In this document: piece after piece, positions 44,951 to 54,001 of the stretch
Layout of the letters: each line of letters starts with the position of its first letter
Numbering within the stretch: the first letter of the stretch is position 1
Source: Nibrella saemangeumensis
GTDB lineage: Bacteria; Bacteroidota; Bacteroidia; Cytophagales; Spirosomataceae
DNA length: 64,000 nt
NCBI RefSeq assembly: GCF_039541915.1
Contig: NZ_BAABHD010000029.1
Span: forward strand, 1 to 64,000
Direction of reading: 5' to 3'
Position numbers and translations under genes: made by a program
The notes under the pieces: model-generated
Told to the model about the DNA's origin: nothing
Database searches by the model: none
What the model saw: the letters and a program-made list of their open reading frames with translations, nothing else

Positions 44951-46345
44951 ATGTTTACCCCTTCCACCTCATCGACTACCCTGCTGGACCGGCTGACCGA
45001 CGAGATTACCTCCTTTTATGAAAACCCGACGGCCGTAGTACCTCAGGTAACCGCCGAACAGATACGGACGCATTTGCAGTCGTTCGACTTCTGTAAGCCA
45101 ATCGATGCGGAGCGGGTGTTTGAGGAGGTACAGTATATGATGCGTAACTGGAACGTACAGATTACCCACCCCCGCTACTTCGGCCTGTATAATCCCGCGC
45201 CCCTGCTCACGGCTGTCATTGCCGAGGCCCTGGCAGCCGTTTATAATCCGCAGATGGCAGCGTGGTCACACGCGCCGGCCGCCAATGAAATAGAGCGCCA
45301 TACTCTACGGCATATTGCCCAAAAGATTGGTCTGCCGCTTGAAGCCCTGGCCTGCAACTTTACCGCCGGCGGCTCCGAAGCCAACCACTCAGCCGTGCTG
45401 GTGGCACTGGCTCATAATTTTCCTCAAACACTGGAAGACGGCCTCTGGGCACTGCCCCAACGTCCCATCATCTATGCCTCTGAGCTGGCTCATAACTCCT
45501 TCGACAAGATCGTCAAGCATACGGGGCTGGGGCTGGATGGCCTGCGGATCGTTCCCGTGAATGACTCGTTACAGATGGACGTAAACGCACTACGTATTTT
45601 GATCAAACAGGATCAGAACGCCGGGCGAAAACCATTTATGGTGGTGGGTACGGCCGGCATTACCGCTACCGGAACCATTGACCCGCTGACCGCCATTGCC
45701 GACCTGTGCCGCCAGTACGACCTCTGGTTTCACGTGGATGCTGCCTGGGCCGGAGCAGCTGTTTTCTCCGACACCATTCGGCCTGCACTAGCCGGTATTG
45801 AACTCGCCGACTCTGTGACGGTCGACGCCCACAAGTGGTTTAACCTGACCATGGGAGCCGGTATGTTTTTCACCCGCCATGCCGGCAGCAACGCCCGCGC
45901 TTTTACCGTCCGCGCCGATTATATGCCGCCCAGCGAAGAAGCGGTATCAGTACCCTACCTGACCACCATGCAGTGGTCCCGGCGCTTTATTGGCCTTAAA
46001 TTATTTATGGCTTTGGCGGAACTGGGCGAAGATCAGCTCGCCCGGATGATTGAGTACCAGGCTGGTTTAGGAGCGTATTTCCGTGAGCAGCTGAAACAGG
46101 AAGGCTGGATCGTCGTTAATGAAACGCCCCTGCCGGTTGTCAATTTCACCCACCCCCGTATCCGAATGAGTGCCGTCTCCGTCGATGGCGTCCTGACGAA
46201 ACTCTACGCTGAAGGCGATGCCTGGATCTCGTCGGTTACGCTGCGGGGCGAAAAAGTATTCCGCATGTGCATCACCAACTTCAAAACCACCCGCGCGGAT
46301 GTTGATAGTCTGATGGATCAGCTCAACCGGTTGGTTAGCGAGTAG
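44951..46345 (+). CDS. PLP-dependent group II amino acid decarboxylase
   Basis: A 464-residue decarboxylase of the glutamate/aromatic amino acid type. The PLP lysine is K295 in TVDAHKWFN; the pocket includes FTAGGSEAN at about 138-146, FHVDAAWAG and MVVGTAGITATGTIDP. The N-terminus has HPRYFGLYNP, which binds substrate in this group. Products would be an amine and CO2. The substrate (Glu, Asp, aromatic amino acids or diaminobutyrate) cannot be read reliably. It converges on the universal stress protein gene. Confidence 0.9.
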   Translation: MFTPSTSSTTLLDRLTDEITSFYENPTAVVPQVTAEQIRTHLQSFDFCKPIDAERVFEEVQYMMRNWNVQITHPRYFGLYNPAPLLTAVIAEALAAVYNPQMAAWSHAPAANEIERHTLRHIAQKIGLPLEALACNFTAGGSEANHSAVLVALAHNFPQTLEDGLWALPQRPIIYASELAHNSFDKIVKHTGLGLDGLRIVPVNDSLQMDVNALRILIKQDQNAGRKPFMVVGTAGITATGTIDPLTAIADLCRQYDLWFHVDAAWAGAAVFSDTIRPALAGIELADSVTVDAHKWFNLTMGAGMFFTRHAGSNARAFTVRADYMPPSEEAVSVPYLTTMQWSRRFIGLKLFMALAELGEDQLARMIEYQAGLGAYFREQLKQEGWIVVNETPLPVVNFTHPRIRMSAVSVDGVLTKLYAEGDAWISSVTLRGEKVFRMCITNFKTTRADVDSLMDQLNRLVSE

Positions 46346-46361
46346 CACCAGGCTGCTCGTC

Positions 46362-46461
46362 CGCGTTTATAAACGCGAGACGGGCGAGAAGTGCGTTACA
46401 AACGCACGACTTCACTGCCAGATCGGTGAGCGTCACAGACGCTCACCGATCTGGCAGTGAA
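46362..46461. repeat. Three tandem hairpins with shared GCGTYAYARACGC core
   Basis: Three inverted repeats in a row: CGCGTTTA/TAAACGCG (46362-46377), GTGCGTT-ACA-AACGCAC (46391-46407) and a 24-base perfect stem with ACA loop (46411-46434 / 46438-46461). The apex of each reads GCGTTTATAAACGC, GCGTTACAAACGC or GCGTCACAGACGC. They fill the gap between convergent genes and may be a mobile or structural repeat family. Confidence 0.75.
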
Positions 46462-46482
46462 CAGTCAGCAAGCCTTATAAAC

Positions 46483-46512
46483 AAAAAAGCCCGCCCGATA
46501 ACGATGGGCGGG
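46483..46512 (-). terminator. Rho-independent terminator after the usp gene
   Basis: CCCGCCC (46490-46496) and GGGCGGG (46506-46512). On the minus strand the stem is followed by six T (46488-46483). Confidence 0.82.
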
Positions 46513-46531
46513 AAGCAGGTCTGGCTTTCGA

Positions 46532-47392
46532 TTAATAACCGTCTTTGGCGTGAAAGACCAGCAGCGGGATCGGTGAGCGCAACACCATACGCTCGGTCAG
46601 GCTGGGATTCAGCAGGCCGTCCAGAAAACCACGCTGACGGGTGGTCATGATGAGCAGATCGGTATCGTGTTTCTCCAGATACTCCAGTAAGCCGCCCGAA
46701 ACCGTCCTTGACTCAACTTTATCAACGTGAATGTTCTCATAGCCGAACTCCCGGCGTATGTCGCGCAGAATCTGATCGTCGGCATTGACATTTGGCTGGT
46801 TGCTGGCATCCACTTTCATTAGTTTCAGGGATGCATTGAATGTCTGAGCCAGTGCTGATGCCTGCCGCAGGATGTGGTTTTCGTCAAACTCGAGTTGGGT
46901 GGTGTAGACGATGGAGCGAATCTGGGTTGGGCGGGTGGCTCCTACTCCGTCGTGGGGAATCGGGATGACCAGTACCGGACAGGGTGCATCAATCGCCACA
47001 TCGGCCGCGGCACTGCCGGCCAGCCGGTCAAAGATGGTAGAAATGTCGCTACGCCCCGTAATAATCAGGTCGACCTGGTATTCGCGGGCGGCTCCGAGGA
47101 TTTCGTCTTCTACCGCTCCGGTGCGCCACTCCGACTGGCAGTTGATCCCCTCGGCCGACAGGCGGGTAACCATCTCGGTCAGGTTTTGCCGGCTGATTTC
47201 TTCAATATCGTGCGAGGCCGCCACTCCGGCACCCATATCACCCATCACCGGCAGTGTCGTATCCGGGATCATAGGCTGAAATACGTGGAGGACGGTGACA
47301 ATGGAGCCATACTGTCTGGCAAAGAGCTTTACCCAGTCCAGCGCCGGGGTAGTGCTGTTTGTAAAATCAGTCGCAAAGAGAATGTTCTTCAT
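46532..47392 (-). CDS. Universal stress protein with two Usp domains
   Basis: Tandem UspA-fold protein, 286 residues. The first domain (about 1-143) starts MKNILFATDFT and ends with ITGRSDISTIFDRLAGSAA, with the ATP-type G-x-x-G-x(9)-G-S loop imperfect. The second (about 155-286) has the MTTRQRGFLDGLLNPSLTE loop. Role: stress tolerance, often through ATP binding or protein contacts; no partner is evident. An AACTCATC-type tandem repeat lies directly upstream of its ATG. Confidence 0.92.
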   Translation of the reverse strand: MKNILFATDFTNSTTPALDWVKLFARQYGSIVTVLHVFQPMIPDTTLPVMGDMGAGVAASHDIEEISRQNLTEMVTRLSAEGINCQSEWRTGAVEDEILGAAREYQVDLIITGRSDISTIFDRLAGSAAADVAIDAPCPVLVIPIPHDGVGATRPTQIRSIVYTTQLEFDENHILRQASALAQTFNASLKLMKVDASNQPNVNADDQILRDIRREFGYENIHVDKVESRTVSGGLLEYLEKHDTDLLIMTTRQRGFLDGLLNPSLTERMVLRSPIPLLVFHAKDGY

Positions 47393-47398
47393 AGATAA

Positions 47399-47417
47399 GA
47401 GTGATGAATGATGAGTT
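47399..47417 (-). repeat. AACTCATCATTCATCACTC repeat upstream of usp
   Basis: Read on the minus strand, degenerate copies of the AACTCATCACTC family end seven bases before the usp ATG. A second set of TTAACTC units follows at 47472-47490. Confidence 0.5.
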
Positions 47418-47495
47418 ATGAATTAAGACGGGGCCACCCGGCGGTTAAGAATTGTCGGTGAGTGATAATCTTTAACTCTTAACTCTTAATTATTG

Positions 47496-50400
47496 TTAGT
47501 GCGCTTCCAGCCAGTTCTTACCAATCCCAATTCCGGTTTCCATTCTTACCGCTAGTGGTATGGCCGTCTGCATGATTTGGTTTACGTTCTCCCGGAGCTT
47601 ATCGAGTTCGTCGCGGTGCGCGTCAAAAACGACTTCGTCATGCACGGTCAGAATCATGCGCGACTTCAGGCGGTTCTCCCGGATGTAGTCATGGATGCGG
47701 TTCATGGCAATCTTGAGCATATCGGCCGCACTCCCCTGGATCGGTGCGTTGATGGCGTTACGCTCGGCAAACATCCGGTCGGTCATGTTCCGCGAGTTGA
47801 TATCGCGCAGGTACCGCCGGCGACCCAGAATGGTTTCGGCGTAGCCGCAGGTCTTCGCCTGCTCAATGCTTTTGTCCATGTAGGCCTTCACCGCCGGGAA
47901 TTCCACAAAATAATCGTCAATGATCTGCGAAGCTTCCTTACGGGGTATCTTCAGCCGTTGCGACAGCCCAAACGCCGAAATACCATAAATGATACCGAAA
48001 TTGATGGTCTTGGCTTTCCGGCGCATATCCGGCGTTACCTCTGTCAGCGGCACACGGAATACCTTACTAGCCGTGGAGGTATGAATATCGATTCCCTGGT
48101 TAAAGGCCTCCAGCATGGTCTGGTCCCCACTAAAAGACGCCATAATGCGGAGTTCAATCTGCGAGTAATCCGCCGACATAATCAGGTACTCGTCGCCACG
48201 CGGTACAAAGGCCTTCCGGATTTCCTGGCCTCTTGGCGTCCGAATCGGGATGTTCTGAAGGTTCGGGTTGGTGGAACTGAGCCGGCCGGTAGCCGCTACG
48301 GCCTGGTTAAACGAGGTATGGATACGCCCATCCCGTTTGCTAATCAGCAGCGGCAGGGCATCCACATAGGTGTTCTTCAGCTTGATCAACTCCCGGAAAT
48401 CGAGGATCTTCCGGGCTATTTCGTGCTCCTCCTCCAGTTTAGAAAGAATCTCTTCACCCGTTGCATACTGGCCGGTCTTGGTCTTCTTGGCGTTCTTATC
48501 GAGTTTCAGCCGTTCGAACAGAATTTCTCCCAACTGCTTTGGCGAACCAATGTTAAACTCACCACCGGCCAATTGAAAGATCTGCTGCTGCACCTGTCGC
48601 ATATCGGTCTCCAAGGTGGCCGACAGGTCCGCCAGGGCCTGGGTATCAACCGTAATGCCTTCCAGTTCCATATCGGCCAGCACCTGCACCAGCGGCATCT
48701 CCACCTGCTCAAACAGCTTCGTCAGCTTATTTTCCTCAAGTTGGGGCAGGAACGTATCGCGCAGTTGCAGGGTAATATCGGCATCTTCGCCGGCATACTC
48801 GACCACCTTCTGAACATCCACTTCCCGCATGGTAGCCTGCTTAGGCCCTTTGCGGCCAATGAGCGTTTCAATGGACACCGGCTCGTAGTTGAGGTATTTA
48901 CGGGCCATGTCGTCCATATTGTGCCGCATCTCGGGCTCAATCAGGTAATGCGCAACCATGGTATCGAAGATCTTCCCCTGCACTTCAATGCCGTACTTTT
49001 TGAGCATTAGGAGATCATACTTCAAATTCTGACCGATCTTGGTAATGCCCGGGTTCTCAAGCACCGGCTTAAACACGTCCACGATTGCCTGAGCCTCCTG
49101 CCGGTCGGCGGGTACGGGTACATAAAAGGCTTCCCCTTTTCGGTAAGCAAACGCCAATCCTACCAGGTCAGCCTCTACCGGATCAATGGCTGTGGTTTCG
49201 GAATCGAAGCAGATGGCCTCCTGCAAACTGAGGTAATGGGCCAGGCTGGCCCGCAGTTCGGGGGTATCGACCAGCCGGTAGTCGTGAACGACTGAATAAA
49301 TCGTTTTGCGCGGTTCGGTGGGTTTGTTCTCCCACTCTACCTCTTCCATCTCAAAGTTGAGAAACGCCGGGCTATCGGGAACCGGTGTCGCTGATGCACC
49401 CGAAGCTTCCGGTATGGTTACCGCCACATCGGCTTTAGACCGACGGGATTTAGGTTTTGTCAGCTCAGGGGGGGAAGCGGTACCGGCTGGTTTGTCGTCA
49501 AAAACAAAGGGCAGATCATCGGCACCAGATGGTTGTTTGGCCGGAGCAGCGGCTGCCGGCGCACTAAACAAATCCATCTGGCCGGCGGCTGACTTCTGCA
49601 CCGGGGCAGTCTGCGGAGCCGGGCCGTCGTAATCCTCACCCAGCAGTCGACGGCGCATCTGCCGGAATTCCAGTTCATCGAGCAGCGCCGACAAGCGGGG
49701 TTTATCAGGTTCCGACAGGATCAGGGCCTCTTCCTCGAAGGGTACCGGCACATCAATGTGAATAGTGGCCAGTTGTTTGGATAGCAGGCCCTGCTGACCA
49801 AACTGCACCACGTTTTCTTTGAGCTTGCCTTTTAACTGGTCGGCATTGGCAAGCAGATTCTCCACGCTGCCGAAATCGGCGATGAGCTTCTGGGCGGTCT
49901 TCTCGCCAACCCCCGGAATACCGGGAATATTATCGACCGAGTCACCCATCAACCCCAGCATATCCGTTACCTGGCTGATGTCCTGAATCTGCCAGCGTTC
50001 CAGAATCTCGCTGACGCCCAGTTTCTCGGCCGACTTGCCCATAAAGGCCGGTTTGTAAATGTAGATATGGTCTTCGACCAACTGACCATAATCCTTATCG
50101 GGTGTCATCATAAACACCTCAAAGCCAGCCATTGATGCCTTCTTGGCCAGCGTCCCGATGATGTCATCGGCCTCGTAGCCGTCCATGATCAGCATCGGGA
50201 TATTCATGGCCTCAATGACTTTCTTAACGTATGGAATAGCCACGCTGATGTCTTCGGGCTGCGACTGCCGGGTCGCTTTATACATCGGGAACTGTTCGTG
50301 CCGGAAGGTCTTTTTAGACGAGTCAAAGGCCACCCCAATGTGGGTCGGTTTTTCTTTGTTGAGGACTTCCAGCAAAGCGTTCATAAAGCCAAAAACGGCG

Positions 50401-50513
50401 CTGGTGTTTAATCCTCGGGTGGTAATGCGGGGAGCCTTGCTGAACGCAAAATGGGCGCGGTAGATCAGCGCCATTGCGTCGAGCAGGAAGAGTTTTTTCT
50501 CTGGTTTAGCCAT
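47496..50513 (-). CDS. polA: DNA polymerase I
   Basis: Repair and Okazaki-fragment polymerase, 1005 residues. It has a 5' nuclease domain (about 1-295; GDSVDNIPGIPGVGEKTA), a Pro/Ala-rich linker of about 115 residues (about 298-415), and a 3'-5' exonuclease domain with an intact D437-x-E439, so proofreading is probably active. The polymerase domain has motif A with D782, motif B (RRKAKTINFGIIYG) and motif C HDEVVF with D959. The linker makes it longer than the E. coli enzyme (928). It is the last gene of an operon with two glycan-related genes, 7 bases after the deacetylase stop. Confidence 0.97.
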   Translation of the reverse strand: MAKPEKKLFLLDAMALIYRAHFAFSKAPRITTRGLNTSAVFGFMNALLEVLNKEKPTHIGVAFDSSKKTFRHEQFPMYKATRQSQPEDISVAIPYVKKVIEAMNIPMLIMDGYEADDIIGTLAKKASMAGFEVFMMTPDKDYGQLVEDHIYIYKPAFMGKSAEKLGVSEILERWQIQDISQVTDMLGLMGDSVDNIPGIPGVGEKTAQKLIADFGSVENLLANADQLKGKLKENVVQFGQQGLLSKQLATIHIDVPVPFEEEALILSEPDKPRLSALLDELEFRQMRRRLLGEDYDGPAPQTAPVQKSAAGQMDLFSAPAAAAPAKQPSGADDLPFVFDDKPAGTASPPELTKPKSRRSKADVAVTIPEASGASATPVPDSPAFLNFEMEEVEWENKPTEPRKTIYSVVHDYRLVDTPELRASLAHYLSLQEAICFDSETTAIDPVEADLVGLAFAYRKGEAFYVPVPADRQEAQAIVDVFKPVLENPGITKIGQNLKYDLLMLKKYGIEVQGKIFDTMVAHYLIEPEMRHNMDDMARKYLNYEPVSIETLIGRKGPKQATMREVDVQKVVEYAGEDADITLQLRDTFLPQLEENKLTKLFEQVEMPLVQVLADMELEGITVDTQALADLSATLETDMRQVQQQIFQLAGGEFNIGSPKQLGEILFERLKLDKNAKKTKTGQYATGEEILSKLEEEHEIARKILDFRELIKLKNTYVDALPLLISKRDGRIHTSFNQAVAATGRLSSTNPNLQNIPIRTPRGQEIRKAFVPRGDEYLIMSADYSQIELRIMASFSGDQTMLEAFNQGIDIHTSTASKVFRVPLTEVTPDMRRKAKTINFGIIYGISAFGLSQRLKIPRKEASQIIDDYFVEFPAVKAYMDKSIEQAKTCGYAETILGRRRYLRDINSRNMTDRMFAERNAINAPIQGSAADMLKIAMNRIHDYIRENRLKSRMILTVHDEVVFDAHRDELDKLRENVNQIMQTAIPLAVRMETGIGIGKNWLEAH

Positions 50514-50520
50514 CTATTTA

Positions 50521-51402
50521 TTAACGAATTATGCTGCCGTAAGATTCAGAAATTTCGAGTTTTTGAACCTTACGTGTCGACCAGTCAATGCTTTTATCGG
50601 CTTGGTCCAGATCCACAAACGGATAGGTTTCCAGCAACCACTTCAACTTACTCCAGCAGCCTTTCAGCCCATAGTATGACTTAAACCGGCGGGCCGCACT
50701 CAGGTTCGGAATCAAGGGCTGTCCGGCATCGAAGTCGCGGGGGTGGAAATACGTCATCACGTAACCCGACTGCCGCATAAACCGACTGAGCAGCTTTGGC
50801 GGAAACAGCCGGAAATACCCGCCCCCGGAAAAGATCATATCTTTACCCAAGACCGGCACCGTATTGATGGGAAACTCCTTCAGCAACTGCCCGTTGATGT
50901 CGATGTAACACGGCTCGGCACTGCCAAAGGTAGCATCCCCACCATGCGCCCGCCGGGCCGGAAATACCGAGCAATCGATTTCAATGCCCTGCTCCACCAG
51001 AATCGGGAACACCCAGCGGTTCTCCGCTTTTACCGAGAAACCCGGTGCCCGGTACGCCCTGATCTTCTTGCCGGTAATATCGGCCAGCACGGCTATGGAA
51101 CGAGCCAGGTCTTCGCGAAAGGCTTCCGGTGTCTGCTCATACGCCAGTTGGTGCATGTCTGAGTGGGTAGCTACCTCATAACCGGCGGCATCAATGCGTT
51201 TGATTACCTCCGGGTATTTGCGGGCAACCCACCCCAGGCAGAAAAAAGTAGCGCTGTTGCCCGTATCATCCAGCAACTGAAAGATCCGGTCCATGTTGGC
51301 GTGGATACGGCTTTCGTACTGGCTCCACTCCTTCTCGGTCTTGGTAGACTGGTGATCCAGAATGTGAAACCACTCTTCTATATCAAACGTGAGTATATTC
51401 AT
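50521..51402 (-). CDS. DUF3473-type polysaccharide deacetylase
   Basis: NodB-fold deacetylase of 293 residues of the kind found in exopolysaccharide (PEP-CTERM/XrtA-type) loci. The metal motif is TFDIEEW at 5-11, HSDMH at 80-84, and RAPGFS at 118-123. The C-terminal DUF3473-like part contains GGGYFRLFP and MTYFHPRDFD. There is no signal peptide. It begins 4 bases after the formyltransferase stop and is followed by polA. It probably acts on a surface polysaccharide whose other genes are elsewhere, apart from the Wzi-like gene just upstream. Confidence 0.9.
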   Translation of the reverse strand: MNILTFDIEEWFHILDHQSTKTEKEWSQYESRIHANMDRIFQLLDDTGNSATFFCLGWVARKYPEVIKRIDAAGYEVATHSDMHQLAYEQTPEAFREDLARSIAVLADITGKKIRAYRAPGFSVKAENRWVFPILVEQGIEIDCSVFPARRAHGGDATFGSAEPCYIDINGQLLKEFPINTVPVLGKDMIFSGGGYFRLFPPKLLSRFMRQSGYVMTYFHPRDFDAGQPLIPNLSAARRFKSYYGLKGCWSKLKWLLETYPFVDLDQADKSIDWSTRKVQKLEISESYGSIIR

Positions 51403-51406
51403 AGTA

Positions 51407-52171
51407 TTAATAAAACCGCTTGCCAGCGGCCAGGAACGCCTGCACATCCTCGCGGGTAGGAAACGAGAAATACGTCATCTGGCTTTCGTCGTTCTCGATC
51501 AGGGTGTAGTTGCCGGATTCGATTTTCTCCACACATTCAATAATAGCATCCATGCCCAGTTGCTTGGTGTACTTAATCAATTCCTCCTGCGAACGGTTGC
51601 CAATCTCCACTTTCCTCTGCACCAGAATCGGCCCGCTGTCGATGCCCTCATCCACAAAAAACACCGACACGCCGGTATACTTTTCGTTGTTCTTCAAGAC
51701 CCAAAAGGAGGGCATTAGCCCCCGGTACTTGGGCAGCAGCGCCGTGTGCAGGTTCAGACAGCCTTTGGGGGCCAGGTCCAGCAGCGGGCGCTTGAAAATC
51801 TGATTACCCGCGATTGAAACGAGCAAATCCGGCTGGTAGGCGGAAATCTTTTCCCGGTTCTCGGCTTTGTTGATGTTGCCCTCAATCTCGATCAACGGCA
51901 CCCCGTGCGTTTCCAGGACATGCTTTACGTTTTTGTTCTTATTAAGCTTCGACATCACAAACTTGGTTCCGTAGCGTACAAAAAAGCCGGGTCCAAAGAT
52001 CTGATACGTCTTTTTCAGTTTATCGGTAAAACTCTCCCGCTTGCCAAACGGCGACACATCAAATACCACCGTTGCCACCACTTTGGCGTATGGCGGCAGC
52101 TTTTTAATCAGGTAATCTATATTTTCGGCCAGGTAGAACGGATCATCCTGGGTCAGTAATACTATTCTCAT
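51407..52171 (-). CDS. Formyltransferase-fold protein
   Basis: A 254-residue enzyme of the formyltransferase family. The catalytic triad is complete: N140 and H142 in NLHTALLPKYRG and D178 in DEGIDSGP, with the same spacing as methionyl-tRNA formyltransferase. It lacks the tRNA-binding C-domain, so a small substrate such as an amino sugar nucleotide is likelier. Placement before a deacetylase and opposite a Wzi-like gene supports sugar formylation in a surface polysaccharide; this is inference. Confidence 0.85.
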   Translation of the reverse strand: MRIVLLTQDDPFYLAENIDYLIKKLPPYAKVVATVVFDVSPFGKRESFTDKLKKTYQIFGPGFFVRYGTKFVMSKLNKNKNVKHVLETHGVPLIEIEGNINKAENREKISAYQPDLLVSIAGNQIFKRPLLDLAPKGCLNLHTALLPKYRGLMPSFWVLKNNEKYTGVSVFFVDEGIDSGPILVQRKVEIGNRSQEELIKYTKQLGMDAIIECVEKIESGNYTLIENDESQMTYFSFPTREDVQAFLAAGKRFY

Positions 52172-52204
52172 ATACGGGTTGCTGTACAGTTAAACCTGGA
52201 TACC

Positions 52205-52249
52205 CCTGAAACGGCGACGTCTATGGGGAAGCCTGAACCGGCGACCTCT
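52205..52249. repeat. Two copies of an 18-base direct repeat
   Basis: CCTGAAACGGCGACGTCT (52205-52222) and CCTGAACCGGCGACCTCT (52232-52249), 16/18 identical, period 27, in the divergent gap between the formyltransferase and Wzi-like genes. The function is unknown; possible regulator half-sites. Confidence 0.5.
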
Positions 52250-52350
52250 GGCCACCGGCAGGCAAATTAATATGAAAAAACAGAAGAGAACCGAAAATTT
52301 ATTAAATCGGTAATCTGATTGAAAGGCTGTTCCGGACCTGGCAACTCTGA

Positions 52351-52358
52351 TATATTTG
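52351..52358 (+). promoter_or_regulatory. -7 element of the Wzi-like gene
   Basis: TATATTTG, exact TAnnTTTG match, 23 bases before ATG 52382. The upstream box is weak. Confidence 0.5.
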
Positions 52359-52381
52359 CCGTTTCTGACTTCATACATGGT

Positions 52382-53887
52382 ATGGCCATTCTGGCACGAC
52401 GCTTAACAAGAGTACTGCATCTGGCGCTATGGCCGGCGCTAGCCAGCGTTGGTACCCAGGCCCAATCGCCGGATACGAGTAAGGTAAACATGTATCTGGA
52501 GGCTGGAGGGTACGTTTCAACCTCCCGGTGGACGCCTTTTTGGTTACGGGCCAACCAATACGGTATTAGTCCGCTTTCGGCTCCGGTAGCTACCCTGCGG
52601 TTCGGTATACGTAAGGACTATGCGGCAGATGATACGACAACCAACCGCCGGCACCGGTTTGGCTGGGGTTTTGGTGTGAATCCGGTTGTCAATGCCGGGG
52701 CCGTTAATCAGGTTCACCTGCCGGAAGCCTATGTTAAGGTAAAATACGGAATAGTTGAGTTTTATGCCGGTCGCCGGCGGGAGGTAATCGGACTGGGCGA
52801 CTCCACCCTGTCTTCCGGTTTTATCATCGGCTCGGGCAATGCCCTGCCCGTTCCTAAAGTGCAACTGGCCACGCGGGGCTATGTGCCCCTGAAATTTCTG
52901 AAGAATTTTGTGGCGGTGAATGCGGGTTTTGCGCACGGTTGGTTCAATGTGCCTTATATTCGGGGGGCTTACCTCCATCAGAAATACCTCTACACCCGGT
53001 TTGGCAAACCCAGTTCATCGGTAAAGTTTCATATGGGCCTGAATCACCAGGTGCTTTGGGGAGGGGAGGCCGAGTATCTGAAACAATTGCCGTTTCTGGC
53101 CAAAAATGGCAAGCTGATTTCGTCCTTTAAATACTACGGTAACGTGATCACCGGCACCGTTCCCTCTGGTAATCGGAGCCAGGAAATCAATGAATTTGAC
53201 AGCTACGCCCTGGGCAACACCGTCGGAAGCATCGACTTGGCGCTGGAAGCCACTACCAGATTTGGTCAGTTTCAGGTGTATCACCAGCATATCTTCGATG
53301 ATAAATCGGGATTATATTTCCAAAATCTGCCCGACGGACTCACCGGAATTAGCTGGAAACGTCAACCATCAAACGAAACGAATACCGCGCTGCGTATAAA
53401 CCGGATCGTGGTTGAATTTCTGTCTACCATGGATCAGACAGGCCCTGCCTTCTGGCTCCCCAATTCCGTATTTCAGGGTAATGACAACTACTTCAATCAT
53501 ACCCAGTATATAGAAGGCTGGTCGTATTTTGGAAGAGCCATTGGTACACCGTTTATTGTTCCGTGGAATGAAATGGGACCCGAAGCCTTACGGTCGGGCT
53601 GGGGTGGATTTTTTCCCAACAACCTGGTCAACGTCTTTTACCTGGGTGCCGAAGGACTGCTTTTTAACCAGATTAAGCTGACCGGACGCGTGTCGGCAAG
53701 CCATAATTTTGGAACCTATCTGGCGCTCTACCCGGCACCGTACCGGCAGGTGTCTACGCTACTGAACGCACAGGTACCCCTGCGCCGGTTTAGCCATACG
53801 GTGCTGACAACGAGCCTGGCCCTTGACCTGGTACAGCTATACCCAAGTCTGGCTGGCGCTTTTGTTTCGGTCAGGAAGAGTTGGTAA
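52382..53887 (+). CDS. Wzi-like capsule assembly outer-membrane protein
   Basis: A 501-residue exported beta-barrel with a leader at about 1-27 (GTQAQ). Strands rich in Gly and aromatic residues, and patches such as VKVKYGIVEFYAGRRREVIGLGD and VEGWSYFGRAIGTPF (approximate), fit the capsule assembly Wzi family of Bacteroidota. Wzi binds capsule at the surface in Enterobacteria. It is divergent from the formyltransferase-deacetylase operon, which supports a surface-polysaccharide role. The ATG at 52382 follows the promoter; an earlier TTG at 52319 would lie upstream of it. Confidence 0.83.
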   Translation: MAILARRLTRVLHLALWPALASVGTQAQSPDTSKVNMYLEAGGYVSTSRWTPFWLRANQYGISPLSAPVATLRFGIRKDYAADDTTTNRRHRFGWGFGVNPVVNAGAVNQVHLPEAYVKVKYGIVEFYAGRRREVIGLGDSTLSSGFIIGSGNALPVPKVQLATRGYVPLKFLKNFVAVNAGFAHGWFNVPYIRGAYLHQKYLYTRFGKPSSSVKFHMGLNHQVLWGGEAEYLKQLPFLAKNGKLISSFKYYGNVITGTVPSGNRSQEINEFDSYALGNTVGSIDLALEATTRFGQFQVYHQHIFDDKSGLYFQNLPDGLTGISWKRQPSNETNTALRINRIVVEFLSTMDQTGPAFWLPNSVFQGNDNYFNHTQYIEGWSYFGRAIGTPFIVPWNEMGPEALRSGWGGFFPNNLVNVFYLGAEGLLFNQIKLTGRVSASHNFGTYLALYPAPYRQVSTLLNAQVPLRRFSHTVLTTSLALDLVQLYPSLAGAFVSVRKSW

Positions 53888-53888
53888 G

Positions 53889-53923
53889 TATTAAAAAAGG
53901 CTGCCTGGATCACAGGCAGCCTT
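53889..53923 (-). terminator. Terminator serving the fasciclin gene
   Basis: Perfect 11-base stem AAGGCTGCCTG (53897-53907) and CAGGCAGCCTT (53913-53923). The T run lies on the minus strand side (complement of 53893-53898), so it suits the fasciclin gene ending at 54002, and may also stop the Wzi transcript. Confidence 0.85.
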
Positions 53924-54001
53924 CCGTTCAGGTTGTAGGTGGTAAACGGCGGTTAATTACCCGACGTATGGTCAATGAAGTGATAGTGCAGTGGATGGCG
54001 G

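Noticed and set aside
47577..49010. Plus-strand open frame of 477 codons opposite polA
   Set aside because: It is antisense to conserved polymerase motifs, lacks recognisable domains and is explained by codon bias in a GC-rich gene.
52190..52378. 62-codon minus-strand frame between the formyltransferase and Wzi-like genes
   Set aside because: It runs through the Wzi-like promoter and a direct repeat, and its Arg-rich end derives from that repeat. No family resemblance.
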